From contig CAMRAC010000001.1 in assembly GCA_947039955.1 (NCBI GenBank), positions 1 through 64,000 of the forward strand: 64,000 nucleotides of DNA, written 5' to 3'. Made by a program: the position numbers and the translations under genes. Shown one piece after another: positions 12,102 to 24,707 of the stretch. This DNA is from an uncultured Mycoplasma sp. (GTDB lineage: Bacteria > Bacillota_I > Bacilli_A > Mycoplasmatales > Metamycoplasmataceae). Below the pieces are notes generated by a model, which saw only the letters and a program-made list of their open reading frames with translations, was not told where the DNA came from and ran no database searches. Positions within the stretch are counted from its first letter, which is position 1, and every line of letters starts with the position of its first letter.

Positions 12102-12764
12102 TTAATCCTTTCAAATTAGTTTTTGTTTTTTGACTTTTTCTTTTAAGATAACTTTGTTTTTTTCATCAAATACTTCTATACTTTTTTTAGAATATATCAT
12201 TTGAGTGTTGGTTAATTTATCATTTAAACCAAACGCATTTTTATTCATGTTTATAGATAAAATACTAAAAACATTTACAAAAATTACAATCCCTGATGTT
12301 GTTGAGGGAATCGCCAACAAAGCCGCTTCCCATGACTCAAGTTTTAAAGTTCCGCCTTCTGGCTGGTTAGATATCGCTGTCATCTTATTAGCTAGAGATG
12401 GGCTTATAAAGCTCATCGACATAATAATGCTAAAAATTCAAAGAAATGCATACAATTGGTTTTTTTTCAAAACTACTAATCATATAGGTTCTTGCGAAAG
12501 AGAAATTATATTAATTTGGCAAAGTAACATACCGATACTTCTGCCTTTGGACAACATTGGTATTACAATAAATAAAATAAGTATTTCAAATATAACCAAT
12601 GTCATTCAAACATAATAACCCCAAGAGATAATTATGAAAGAATCGTTTTTTGTTTCAATTGCAATTAAGGAAGATGATATTGCAATCACACAAAACAACA
12701 CTAAGTCTATCAAGATTGATAGAACTCTAATTCAGAATCCTGCAGGTTTTTGGATAGTCTTCAT
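12102..12764 (-). CDS. RDD family membrane protein
   Basis: Continuous. MKTIQKPAGFWIRVLSILIDLVLFCVIAIS...PMLSKGRSIGMLLCQINII...LNDKLTNTQMIY matches the RDD pattern. Confidence 0.7.
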
Positions 12765-13756
12765 TATTCTCTTAAAATCTTAATAATTTTTGGCCACTTA
12801 TTAGGTGGATGTGATTTATTTAAGTACTCTGTTTCAGATAGGTTTAATAACATATATTTATTAGTGTAATTAAATGTTTCAAAAGATTGTGCTCTTAATT
12901 TATTATTTTTCTCAAATATCTTGGCAGACAATGTTTTGTCAACCCCTCTTGATCTAAGAATGATATCCACTAACCTCTTGTGAGTATATAAAAGAGGGAC
13001 TATCATTTCAATATTAAAAATTTCAGCATATTCAATTTCTTGAATAAATTTGTCTTCTAATACATATTTGCTTCTCACGCTTTTTCACTCTTTATAAAAG
13101 TTCATATAGTTTGGAACATCGCCTTTTTCAATAACAATATTACAGAATATTCTATCAACATAAATATAAGTTTTAGCATACAAGAATAGCATGTATAAAA
13201 ATTCTAAAGATAAGTGCGAAGCAGTTTCTAAATAAGATGCTTTCTTGCTTACTTCATTAGCTAACGAAACTTTGAATATCTTATTTGAAATAAAAGGAAA
13301 TGCAAAAGCTATAACCTTTGGAAATTCGTCAATTTCAAAAACGTGGTTTTGTTTGAGTTTACATCTTTTTTGTGGAGTTCAATTTTCAAAACCTCTAAAA
13401 GAAGCTTTGAACTCAACAATATCAATATCAGGATTTCTGCCAATAACTTCAGATATGTCATTAACAAAATTTCTAGAAATAGGTTCGCTTTCATTCAATA
13501 CTATTGCATGTGTTCCTTGAGATGTTTTAGAACCAGCAATAATAGCTTCATTAAATCCGATTTTTCTAGTTGTAAAAATTACTTGGAGCTTAATAAAAGA
13601 TTTTTTTTCTAGATCTTTAACAATATTCATAAATTCTTGAGATAAATCATTAGTTAAAATAATTAGTTCGAAAGGTTTAGAGTTTTGCTCTAAAATACTA
13701 TTTCAAAAATATTTGTGTACTTTATTTGAATAGATTGGCGCAATTAAAGATACCAT
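12764..13756 (-). CDS. Glycosyltransferase family 2-like protein (DxD motif apparently missing)
   Basis: Continuous, 330 aa. MVSLIAPIYSNKVHKYFWNSILEQNSKPFELIILTNDLSQEF...KIGFNEAIIAGSKTSQGTHAIVLNESEPISRNFVNDI resembles GT-A family 2. Stop/start overlap with the RDD gene. Confidence 0.6.
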
Positions 13757-13818
13757 TTTCACTCCCTTACTTAAATCAACAAAGATTTATATTAAAATAT
13801 AATTAATTATATCACAAA

Positions 13819-15156
13819 CTACATTTTTAAATTGCCTGGAGTTCTTGGATAAGGTATTACATCTCTAATGTTTTCAACACCAGTTACGTACATAACTAAC
13901 CTCTCAAATCCAAGTCCAAACCCAGCAGAACCAGAATCACCGAATCTTCTTAAATCAAGATATCATTGTAAGTCATCTTCATCAATATTTAAAGATTTCA
14001 TTCTAGACTTTAAAACATCTAATCTCACTTCTCTTTGAGAGCCGCCTATCAACTCTCCAATTCCAGGAACTAATAAATCAAATGCTGATACTGTTTTGTT
14101 GTCAGTGTTTAGATGCATATAAAATGCTTTGAAATCTTTTGGATAATTAATAATTGCAACCGGTCCTTTAGAGTAAATTTCTGCTAAATATTTTTCATGT
14201 TCTGTACTTAAGTCCATCCCGAATTCTATTTTTGAATTTTCAAAATCTATTTTTGCATTTTTCAATATTTCAATAGCATCTTTGTAATCCAAAGTTTTTA
14301 GAGGATTATCCAAAAATAGATTTAAACTTTTCAATAATTCATTATCATTTTTATCATTTAAAAAAGCGAATTCTTCCGGATGTTTTGCAATTGTATTTGT
14401 AATAACCGTTTTTAACATTTCGTCTGAAAGTTTAATAATGTCATTCAGTTCATAAAAGGCGACTTCCGGTTCTAGCATTCAAAATTCTGCTGCATGTTTT
14501 TTAGTATTTGAATTCTCAGCTCTAAATGTTGGACCAAATGTATAAACTTTTTGAAATCCTATTGCATAAGATTCTGCATGTAACTGACCAGTCACTGAAA
14601 GTGTTGCTTTTTTTGAAAAGAATTCATCTTTACTTTCATCATCAACAACAAATGCTTCTCCAGCACCTTCGCCATCATTAGAAGTAATGATTGGAGAATG
14701 CATATAAAGAAAATCTTTATCATCAAAGAAGTTATGAATTTCTTTTGATAAAGTTGATCTAATTAACATAATTGATCTAAACAAATTAGTTCTATGTCTA
14801 GCATGAGGAATTTCTCTTAGTGTTTCCAAATTGATTTCTTGTTTTTGGATTGGAAAGTCTTCATCAGTCAAAGATAACAACGAAATTGTTTGTGCTTGAA
14901 ATTCGAAATTTTGTAATCCACCAGAAGTTTTAATAAAATCACCAAAAATAGAAATTGCTGAACCAATTCTTCATTTGTCTATTTCTTCAAATCCAACTAC
15001 TTCAGGTTTGATAACTACTTGTAAAGAAGTTACCGAAGAACCATCATTAATGTTTAAAAATCTAATTTTTGGATTACCTCTATTTGCTGTAATTCATCCT
15101 TTAATTAATATGGCTTTGACTTCTTGTTCATTTTTGAAAAGTTTTTTTATGTTCAT
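13819..15156 (-). CDS. asnS: Asparaginyl-tRNA synthetase
   Basis: Continuous. [64 protein letters not shown], end [13 protein letters not shown]. Confidence 0.95.
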
Positions 15157-15255
15157 TTTTAATTTCCTTCTAAATTCTAATTTTATTATTAATTATAAGA
15201 TAAAAAAATAATATTTAAAACTTTAAAATGTATAATTCAAATAAATTACCAATAA

Positions 15256-16578
15256 ATGAAGAAACAAAGGCAGAAAATGCAATCAAATGTTAAAAAAATA
15301 TTATTGAGTTTAGGTGTGGTGACATTACCAATTATTCCACTTATAACAATTGCTTCTTGTAGTACAAACAACGTTTTTAATATGACCGGTTATTTTGAAA
15401 TTGAAAATAAGGTGAATGAAATTATTTTTGGAAATTCTGAAAATAAATCAATAGAAAAATTTAATAAATTTTTCACCAAATCTGAAACCTTGATTACTCA
15501 AGATGTTGTTGCACTTAATGTTGTTCAAAGTTTGACTAATATAAGATTGAATATATCTGATTTACAAAAAATGTTATATAACCCAGAATCAACTTTTATT
15601 GAACCTTCTTTATTCATAAACTCACTTAATGAATTAGCAAAAAATACCCCATCTCTTGAAGGTTATTCATTTATAATAAAATTAACTGGTGATATTGCAA
15701 ATCCCATAAATAAAATGTACTTAATTAATTCGCAAGGGAATTATAGTGTAGGCACTATAGATATTACTAGTAAGTTATTTTTTAACAGTGAAGATTTAGC
15801 AGAATATCAAAATAAAACGAATTACAAATACAAGGGTAAAACTTATAATGAATTAAGTAAAGAAGAATCTAAAATTGAAAAAAAGAAAATGTTGTCAGTC
15901 AACCACTCTTTAACTCAAGGAAGAAATATCAGAACTTATCAACAAACACAATATATTAAACTAGGATTACTCAAAGATGTTAACTTGATTGGAAATTATA
16001 TAAATAGCAAGGGTGTTGTTGAGGATGTAACTCCAAGAATTACATTTAATAATAGATTATTATTAGAGCAAGTTAATCTAGATGAATTATCTACAGCAGC
16101 AAAAGAACTTGACGATTTCCAAGTAAATAATTTTGATGAGTTAATGGTATATGCAAATGATACTTGAGTTGAAAACCCCAAAGCTTCAAAACCTTTTTTG
16201 AAAAATCTTGTTAGACTTCAAGAAAGATATACAAAAATTAAAGATAAATATACTTTTGGAATTACAAAAGAATTAATTCAATTTACTAAATCAAGCATCA
16301 TGATATCTACAAATCTTAAAACTCAAAAAGAATGAGATGACTTATTAACTCTTCAAGATAAAATTAACAGTTTAAAGTTTGATCCAATTATCCCTATAAA
16401 TATAATTAAAAATATTAGTGCTGTATTCTCTGCTAACGGATGAACTTTTACTATTGAGTGAGATTTATTTACTAGAAAATCAGAAGGAGATAAGGAAGTT
16501 ACAAACGGATTAACTCTTTTTAAAGAAAATACTCTTGCTGCTATTGATTTTTTACCAACAATAGGTACTTTGATTTAA
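15256..16578 (+). CDS. Putative lipoprotein, orphan
   Basis: Continuous. Basic N-terminus, hydrophobic core and lipobox: VKKILLSLGVVTLPIIPLITIASCSTNN. Confidence 0.8.
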
Positions 16579-16656
16579 AATGATTGTTTACTAAACAATT
16601 TTAATAATAAATAATAAAATCATAAACTTTATATAACAAAATGATAAAATTGTTTT

Positions 16657-18813
16657 ATGAATTATAAAGCACTTTACAGAACATATAGACCAGCTAATTT
16701 TAGCGAAGTTGAGGGACAACCTCACATTGTTAAAACTTTGACAAATTTAATCAAATTAAAAAGAATTAGCCATGCATATCTTTTTTCCGGACCTAGAGGA
16801 ACAGGTAAAACATCTGTTGCTAGAATTTTTGCCAATGTCGTTAATTGTGGTCATAACGTAAATATTGAAATAGCATGTAATACTTGTATTATGACAATCA
16901 ACAATTCTGTGGATATCATTGAAATAGATGCAGCTTCAAATAATGGAATAAGTGAAATTAGAGAACTTAGAGAAAAAGTTAAGTTTTCGCCAACTAAATT
17001 TAAATATAAAATTTATATAATTGATGAAGTTCACATGTTAACAAAGGGTGCTTTTAATGCTCTTTTAAAAACTTTAGAAGAACCACCAAAACATATTATT
17101 TTCATCTTGGCAACAACAGACCCAGATAAACTTCCTTTAACAATATTAAGTAGAGTTCAAAGATATAACTTCAAAAGAATTAACAAAGAAGTTATTGAGA
17201 AACAAATTTCTTCTATTTTCCAAAAGGAAAAAATTACTGCTGAAGCTGGAGTTGTTGATATGATCGCAGGATTATCTAATGGTTCTTTGCGTGATGCACT
17301 ATCAATATCAGACCAAGTTAATGCTTATTCTAATCAAAAAATTAAATTAACTGATTTAGATGAAATTTTCGGACTTACTTCAAAAGATAATCAAGTTTTA
17401 TTACTTAACTATTGTGCTGATAACTTCGTCGGTTTAGCTTTAAAGTTATTTGATGAACTAATCAATCAAGGAGCAGATATTCAAAGATTAATTAATTCAT
17501 TAATTAGAATGTTGAAGGATCACTTACTTTTCTTAAAAACAAAAGATGAAACATTAATTGAAGAATTTAGTATTGAAACTTTAAATAAATTAAAGGTAAG
17601 AGAAACTTTTGTATATGACATTATGGACGTCTTAATTGTCCTTATGCACGAAGTTAAATACAGTGATATTCCTCAACAACTTTTCCAAATAGCAATTATT
17701 AAGATTTGTTCTTTTAATAATGAATTTAATAATGTTTCTTTTAATACTATTAAACAAAGTTCTCCCGTTGAACCTAAAGAAGTATTGGTAGAAAAAACAG
17801 AAGAAAGAGATGTTAACGAGATTACTGATAACTTTATAATTCAACAAGAAGCGGAAACAGATAACTTTGTAATAAAAGAAGAATCTAAAGAAGAAGTAAA
17901 ACCAGTTAAATCATCAAACCCATTATTCAACAATGTCCCACAACAACAAAAACCTGCAGCTGAAACAGTTGTAAATAATTCTGAAAACTTATTTGCTGAA
18001 ACAGAATCAATTGGAAATTCTATTGAACTTAAAAATGAAAAGTTTATTGAAGATAACGTTCTAGAAGAAGTAACCAACTTATTAACATTATCTAATGAAT
18101 CAAATATTGATGGTGATGTTGTAGAAGGTTCTATCCTAGGTCAAACTGATACTGAAAGTATTATTTATGACACTAATGAGTTTGCAACTCAACAAAAAGT
18201 CAAAACCAAAGAAGGTTCTAGCGATGATGGAGCAACTAAATTATTTAATTCTGAACCTGAACCAACAATACTTGAAGAAAATAATTTTGCTTTTGATAAT
18301 TTCCCTGCTCAAAAAACCATCGATAAACCAATTATCTTAACTCAACCAGATATTATAAACTTATTTCTATTAGGAGACAAAATTGAAGTTGCTAAAGCTA
18401 AAGTAATGTTAGAAGAAGCTTTGTTACTAACTGATGAAAGATATACAACACTTATTAGTTATTTAGAAAATTGTAAAATAATTACATCATCAAAAGATTT
18501 TTTATTAATGTCTTCAGATGATAATGCATCTATTGACTACTTGATGTTAAATAGTGTTAATGCAATGTTTAAAGATTTTATATTTGAAGTATTTGGATCA
18601 CCAAAACACTTCTACGCAGTAACAAAACCAAACTTTTTAGATTCAGCTGAATTATTTAAAGAATTAAAAAGTAAAGACAAGTTACCAGATGCAACTCCTT
18701 TACCAGTTCTAGAAAAAAGAGAAGAAACCATTAGACCCGCAGGAGATATTGTTGAAGCTGAGAAAAAGGGTATGGATATTTTTGGTAGAATATTTAATAA
18801 AACAAGAAAATAA
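16657..18813 (+). CDS. dnaX: DNA polymerase III subunits gamma/tau
   Basis: YRTYRPANFSEVEGQPHIVKTL, FSGPRGTGKTSVARIFA, IIDEVHMLTKGAFNALLKTLEEPP. Confidence 0.97.
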   Translation: MNYKALYRTYRPANFSEVEGQPHIVKTLTNLIKLKRISHAYLFSGPRGTGKTSVARIFANVVNCGHNVNIEIACNTCIMTINNSVDIIEIDAASNNGISEIRELREKVKFSPTKFKYKIYIIDEVHMLTKGAFNALLKTLEEPPKHIIFILATTDPDKLPLTILSRVQRYNFKRINKEVIEKQISSIFQKEKITAEAGVVDMIAGLSNGSLRDALSISDQVNAYSNQKIKLTDLDEIFGLTSKDNQVLLLNYCADNFVGLALKLFDELINQGADIQRLINSLIRMLKDHLLFLKTKDETLIEEFSIETLNKLKVRETFVYDIMDVLIVLMHEVKYSDIPQQLFQIAIIKICSFNNEFNNVSFNTIKQSSPVEPKEVLVEKTEERDVNEITDNFIIQQEAETDNFVIKEESKEEVKPVKSSNPLFNNVPQQQKPAAETVVNNSENLFAETESIGNSIELKNEKFIEDNVLEEVTNLLTLSNESNIDGDVVEGSILGQTDTESIIYDTNEFATQQKVKTKEGSSDDGATKLFNSEPEPTILEENNFAFDNFPAQKTIDKPIILTQPDIINLFLLGDKIEVAKAKVMLEEALLLTDERYTTLISYLENCKIITSSKDFLLMSSDDNASIDYLMLNSVNAMFKDFIFEVFGSPKHFYAVTKPNFLDSAELFKELKSKDKLPDATPLPVLEKREETIRPAGDIVEAEKKGMDIFGRIFNKTRK

Positions 18814-18822
18814 GGAGTATTT

Positions 18823-19113
18823 ATGGATATAAAAAAAATGATGGAGCAAGCAAAAAAAATGCAATCTGTAATGGAAAAACAAGAGGGAGAGTTAAAAGCT
18901 AAGATTTTTGTTGTAGAGAAACAAGGAATAACAATCAAAGCTAATGGCAACAGAGAGATCTTGGAAATTGACATTAATGATGTGTTAATAGATCCTGAAG
19001 ATAAAGAAATGTTACAAGACATCATCATCATTGCTACAAATGAAATGACAGAATTAATAAATGATGAATACGAGAAAATTTCTCCAAAAAATCAACAAGG
19101 AATGTCATTTTAA
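18823..19113 (+). CDS. YbaB/EbfC family nucleoid-associated protein
   Basis: MDIKKMMEQAKKMQSVMEKQEGEL; located between dnaX and recR. Confidence 0.9.
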   Translation: MDIKKMMEQAKKMQSVMEKQEGELKAKIFVVEKQGITIKANGNREILEIDINDVLIDPEDKEMLQDIIIIATNEMTELINDEYEKISPKNQQGMSF

Positions 19114-19114
19114 T

Positions 19115-19696
19115 ATGGATTCAAGAGAGATATCAAATCTTTCTATTTTCTTTCAAAAGTTTGTTGGCATAGGTAATAAACAAAGTAATAAAATGGCTCA
19201 TCAAGTATTAAAATTTGATGAAAATGAATTTGAAGAATTTCTAGTTTTACTTAATGAATTAAAAGATAATGTTCGTAATTGCCAAATTTGTAAAAACTAT
19301 ACAAACAATGACATTTGTCAAATCTGTTCTTCAACAACAAGAGAAAAAAAACTAATGATTGTTGAGTCTATAGAAGATATTTCAAGATATGAAGATTGAC
19401 AATTTTTCAAAGGAAAGTACTTTGTGTTTCCTATTATTTTCAATAATAAGTTTGAAAGAAAAAGTGATATTAATATGGATGAACTAATTGATTATGCTTC
19501 TAACTTTGACGAAGTAATACTAGCTCTTAGCGCTACCATAGAAGGTTCATTAACAGCCAACTTTGTTGATGAGAGTCTTTCCCCAATAACCAAAGTTTCT
19601 CATTTAGCAAATGGTGTTCCTGTAGGTTCGAATATCGAGTATATCGATCAACTAACATTCAAACATGCATTTAAAAATAGAAAAGAGAGCGAATAA
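19115..19696 (+). CDS. recR: Recombination protein RecR
   Basis: Continuous. FQKFVGIGNKQSNKMAHQVL, zinc-finger pattern CQICKNYTNNDICQIC, Toprim-like ALSATIEGSLTANFV. Confidence 0.93.
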
Positions 19697-20346
19697 TGTT
19701 TATAACCTTTGAAGGACTGGAAAGAGCTGGGAAAACAACAGCAATTAAAGCAATTGTCAAATATTTAGAAGATAATAAAATAGAGAAGCACTTCCTCGTT
19801 ACTAGAGAGCCTGGAGGAACAGGAATTAAAGAAGCAGAAATCATTCGTAATTTTGTTTTATCTCCAGAACACAATATTGACCCTATGTCTGAAGCGCTAT
19901 TATATTTAGTGTCTAGAAAAATGCACATTACTCAAAAAATAGAACCAGCACTAAAAGATGGGAAAATAGTTATATGTGATAGATTTATTGACTCATCTTC
20001 TGCTTACCAAGGTTTTGGTAGAGAATTAGGTCTTGAAAAAATTCAAACATTAAACGCCATTGTTACAAATAGTATGAAACCAGACATCACTTTTTTTATC
20101 AAAATAAGTGCCCAAACATCTTGAGACAGAGTTTTTAAAAATGAAAATAAAAATATTGATAGACTAGAGAATAATAGTGTTTGTTTTTATGAAAAAATAG
20201 AAAATGGTTATGACGAAATAATTAAGCAAGACCCAAAAAGATTTATTATTATTGACGGAACACTAAGGATGGAAGAAGTGTCAACTTTAGTAATTAAAGA
20301 ATTAGAAAAAATATTAGAAAAAAATAACTTTGATTTTAAAAAATAA
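19696..20346 (+). CDS. tmk: Thymidylate kinase
   Basis: Continuous. MFITFEGLERAGKTTAIKAI, TREPGGTGIKEAEIIR, ICDRFIDSSSAYQGFGRELG. Confidence 0.95.
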
Positions 20347-20364
20347 ATACTTTATAATTTAACT

Positions 20365-21297
20365 ATGAATACTAAAATACAATCTTTAAGAGTAATGGAA
20401 AACGCTAAAATAAATAACTCTTTTTCACATGCTTATTTATTCTTTGGAGAACAAGGAGTGGATGTTTTTGCAATTGCTTTAGAAGCTATTAAAATAATGA
20501 TTTGTGAGGAAGATAAGAAATGTTTAAAATCCAAAACAATTGAAGAGCTAAATTACCCTGACTTATTATTTGTCAACCCTGAAAATAACTTAATAACAAA
20601 AGAAAGTATTGTTTCAACAATGAAGATAATGTCTAACACTTCTTTAGTTTCTAATAAAAAGAAAATTCTTTTAATAAAAGATATTGATTTAGGAAATAAA
20701 TATTCTTTAAACTCTTTACTTAAATATATTGAAGAGCCTTCAAAAAATACTCACATTATAATGACAACAAATAGAATAGATCTTTTATTACCAACAATTA
20801 AATCTAGGGCACAAAACATAATGGTCAAAAGACAAACGACTGATCAAATAATTGAAGACTTATTGGTGAATAAAATTGAAAACAAATATATTAGATTGTT
20901 TGCCAATATTTTCCCCAACGCCAATAAAGTTAAAGAAATGAATGCCAAGATTTTTAATAAAACTTATTCGGATGTTTTAAATGCTTTGAAATTAGGGTTA
21001 GATAATCCAGGAAAAATGAAAATGGAATTATCAAACACAATTACCAAAGATAATATCTTATATGCAATTAATATTTTAGAATACTTCTATTACCAAATAC
21101 AAACTATTGTAGATGATAAATACCCTCTATTTCCAGACTCTGATAAATTGATTAATAAATACAAGAAATGTCAAATAGATTATAGTGGTATTCAAATGAT
21201 TCTTTCTGTATGAAAAAAATCGTTTATAAATAAAGGGAACTTCAACTTACAAAAAGAAAGCTTTTTAATAAAGTTAGTGAATATTTATGAGAGGTAA
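20365..21297 (+). CDS. holB: DNA polymerase III delta' subunit
   Basis: Continuous. FSHAYLFFGEQG..., SLNSLLKYIEEPSKNTHIIMTTNRIDLLLPTIKSRAQ; located between tmk and rsmI. Confidence 0.88.
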
Positions 21298-22006
21298 ACT
21301 TTTCATAGTTGGAACTCCAATTGGAAACTTAAAAGACATCACCTTAAGAGCAATAGAAACACTACAAGAAGTTGATTATGTTGCTTGTGAAGACACCAGA
21401 GTCACCAAAGTTCTTTTAGCATCTCTTAATATCAAAGGGAAAAAGATTATTTCATATCACAACCATAACGAAATCCCTTCAACTAAAGGTATTTTAGAAT
21501 TATTAACTAATGGCAGCAATGTTGCCTTAGTTAGTGATGCAGGAATGCCTATGATTGCAGACCCTGGTTTTAACTTATTGAAAGAAGTAAAGAATGGTGA
21601 ATTTGATTTTGAAATTATCCCTGGAGTTTCAGCTGTAACCACCTCTATTGTTATGTCAGGTTTAGGTCCAAACTTTACCTTTCTAGGATTTCCTAAAAAC
21701 ACAAAAAGTCAAATGGCAAATCAAATAAAAAATATTACAACTGGAACATATATATTTTTTATTGCTCCACATAAATTATTATTTTCATTAGAAACACTGC
21801 ATGAACAATTCCAAGGAAAAGAAAAGGTTTTTCTTTGTAAAGAACTAACAAAAAAATTTGAAGAACACTTTCAAGGAACTGCTCAAGAATTGATTGAAAA
21901 ATTACCAGAAAACATTAAGGGTGAATTCACTTTAGTATTTTCAATTGATAAAATTAAAAAAGAAAAAATTAACAAATATCAAAAAAACAGCATTAATAAA
22001 ATATAA
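21287..22006 (+). CDS. rsmI: 16S rRNA (cytidine 1402-2'-O)-methyltransferase
   Basis: GKLFIVGTPIGNLKDITLRAIETLQEVDYVACEDTRVT, LVSDAGMPMIADPGF, PGVSAVTTSIVMSGL. Confidence 0.95.
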   Translation: MRGKLFIVGTPIGNLKDITLRAIETLQEVDYVACEDTRVTKVLLASLNIKGKKIISYHNHNEIPSTKGILELLTNGSNVALVSDAGMPMIADPGFNLLKEVKNGEFDFEIIPGVSAVTTSIVMSGLGPNFTFLGFPKNTKSQMANQIKNITTGTYIFFIAPHKLLFSLETLHEQFQGKEKVFLCKELTKKFEEHFQGTAQELIEKLPENIKGEFTLVFSIDKIKKEKINKYQKNSINKI

Positions 22007-22034
22007 TTATAAATAATTAATTTAAAGAGGTTTT

Positions 22035-22853
22035 ATGAAAATGATATTCGCTACAGATGTTGATGGAACAATATTGACAGATCAAGGAGTTCCTCATGCA
22101 GCGACAAATATTGCATTTAAGTATGCTAGATCAAAAAATCACAATGTTGTGATAGCAACTGGAAGATCACTTTCAAGAACCAAACCATTAGTAGATATGA
22201 TGCCAGATGTTAATTACTTAATTTGTAATAATGGAGCCTTAGTTAAAGACTTAAAAAACAAGAAAATATTGGACTTGCATTCTATTTCTCCAAAACATTA
22301 TTCAGCAATGATTGACTATGCTAAAAATAATAACTTCTCTTTTACAATGCATACTGACAAGCAAACTTATACATGACCGGAAACAAGGCATTCAAATAAT
22401 ATCAACATTGACGAAACACTTAATATTAGCATTAGCAACTTTATTCTTTCAAACCCAGAATCTAAAACTTTAGAAAACGGAGAATCAATTACTCAACTTT
22501 CTCTTTTAGGCTCAATCGAAGCATGCACAAAAAGTTTTCCAATAATTGAAAATATGTTTAACGGTCTTCAATCTGTATTTTTAACTAACGCTATTTTTAT
22601 AGATGTTAATCCTTTAGGTGTTTCAAAATGAACTGGTCTAAAATTCTTAGCTAATATATTAGATATTGACTCACAAGACATTGTTACATTTGGTGATTCT
22701 GGCAATGACTTAGAAATGTTAAAAGGTGCTGGTAAATATGGTTTTCCTTTAGAAAATTCCACAGCTGACTTAGTTGCAATTTTACCTCCTAAAATAGGAA
22801 ATAATAACACTGATGCTATTGCAAAAAAAATAACCGAATTGGTTAATCAATAG
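22035..22853 (+). CDS. Cof-type HAD-IIB family phosphatase
   Basis: Continuous. MIFATDVDGTILTDQGVP, VVIATGRSLSRT, VTFGDSGNDLEMLKGAGKYG. Confidence 0.93.
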
Positions 22854-24692
22854 TTATTTATTTTTAGATTTTTTGAAAAGTTTTTTTCCTATTCTTTCAT
22901 ATTCATCAATTTTTGATTTCAAAACATCAAATGCTTGATTATAAATATTTTCATCATATAGATCAATCCCTGCATTCTTTAGAACCTCAACAGGTCAATC
23001 ACTTCCGCCAGCTTTTAAGAAGTTATTAATATAATCTTCTAAAGCTTCTTTACCATTGTCTTTATATTTTTGAAAGAAAGCATTAGCGACCACAAAACCA
23101 ATTGCATATTTATATACGTAAAAATCATAGTAAAAGTGTGGAACAATAACAGAGGCTATTAGTTGCTCATCTTTATCATATTTTTGATTCTTTTTTAGTG
23201 AATATTTTTTAACATTGTTAGCATAGACTTCTTTTATGGCATCAAATGTTGAAACAGATTTTCCCTCATCAACTAAGTTATATAAATCATATTCATAATT
23301 AGATCACATTGTTTGTCTTCTAACAGTGCCTTCAAAATCTTCAATAGCTTCTGATAATAAGTGGAATTTCAATTTATCATCTTTTGTATTATTTAATAAA
23401 TAATCTTGTAGCATCAACTCATTAAATATAGAAGCAATTTCAGCCAAGAAAATAGGATAAGAAGCTAAGTTGATTGGTTGTTCATTATCCGAATAGTAAG
23501 AATGCATAGAGTGACCTATTTCATGAGCTAAAGTAGCTACAGATCTAATTGATTCATCAAAATTCATCAAGATATACTTTTTATCTAAACCAAAAGATCC
23601 ACCAATTGAATATGCCCCCGTTCTTTTATTGTCCACAGGAATATAGTCAATTCATCTTTCGTCAAACATCTCTTGAACTTTATCTTGATATTCTTTACCC
23701 ATTGGCGCCAAAGATAAATGTACTTCTTTTTGCATTTCTTCAACAGTATAGTTTGTGTCTGCATCAACTAAAGGCAACATTGAATCTCAAGCTTTCATAG
23801 TTTTATTAAACTTAACAGCGAAGAATGATTTTTTCAAACTATAGAATCTTTGAAAGTGATAATTATTTTTTTGTACCGAATCATAAAGAGTGTTCAATAA
23901 TTTTTTATCTACTTGATCTTCATCTATTAAAGCCGAAACACTAGAATCATATTTTCTTTCAATAGATCATGTTGATATATTTTTAAAATGTTGATATAAA
24001 AGGTTTGCAAAAGTACCTTTATGTTGTAAATAAGCGCTATTTCAATTGTTGTAAGTTGATTTACGCACTAATTCATCTTTCGATTTTAAAAGGGCGGTAC
24101 GGTTAGCTAAAGTTATCTTTGTTTTTTTACCTGTTTTAGAAACTGCTTCTTTATAGTTTAATTCCGAGTTATAAAGGATGCTAAAAACATCACTAGCACT
24201 AATCTCCGCTCTTGATATCTTCTTAACAAACTCTTCAATTTCGTTTGGTAATTTATGCATCTTGCCGTCAAGAACAAAAATGATGTCCTTTTTGTAATTT
24301 GTGAATTCAGGCAATGTAACTCATTCTCTTAGTTTATTTTCATTATCAAAAAATCTATTTGTTTCTGATCCTAACCTTTTATTAAATTCAAATAATTTAA
24401 ATTCTAAATCATCTTGCAACTTACTAAATTCTGGAGAAACAACATTTACACTTATATTATTACTTATGTAGTTGGATATTTTATTAGCTAGAATAGAAGA
24501 CTTCTCGCTATTTTCAATATGACTTAAATATGACTTTGATGAATCATATTTTGAATCTTTCTCAATTATATCAACTTCAATTAATTCAAAATATTGGGAA
24601 ATTAAATCTTCTATTTTTTGACCTTCTAATAAGTAGTCTAGGTCAAATCTATATTCTTCAGGTATGTCCTTATATTTTTTATATTCTTTCAT
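22854..24692 (-). CDS. pepF: Oligoendopeptidase F (M3B)
   Basis: Continuous. [10 protein letters not shown] and [21 protein letters not shown] (HExxH), TVRRQTMW. Confidence 0.95.
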
Positions 24693-24707
24693 AAAACTCT
24701 TTTCAAT

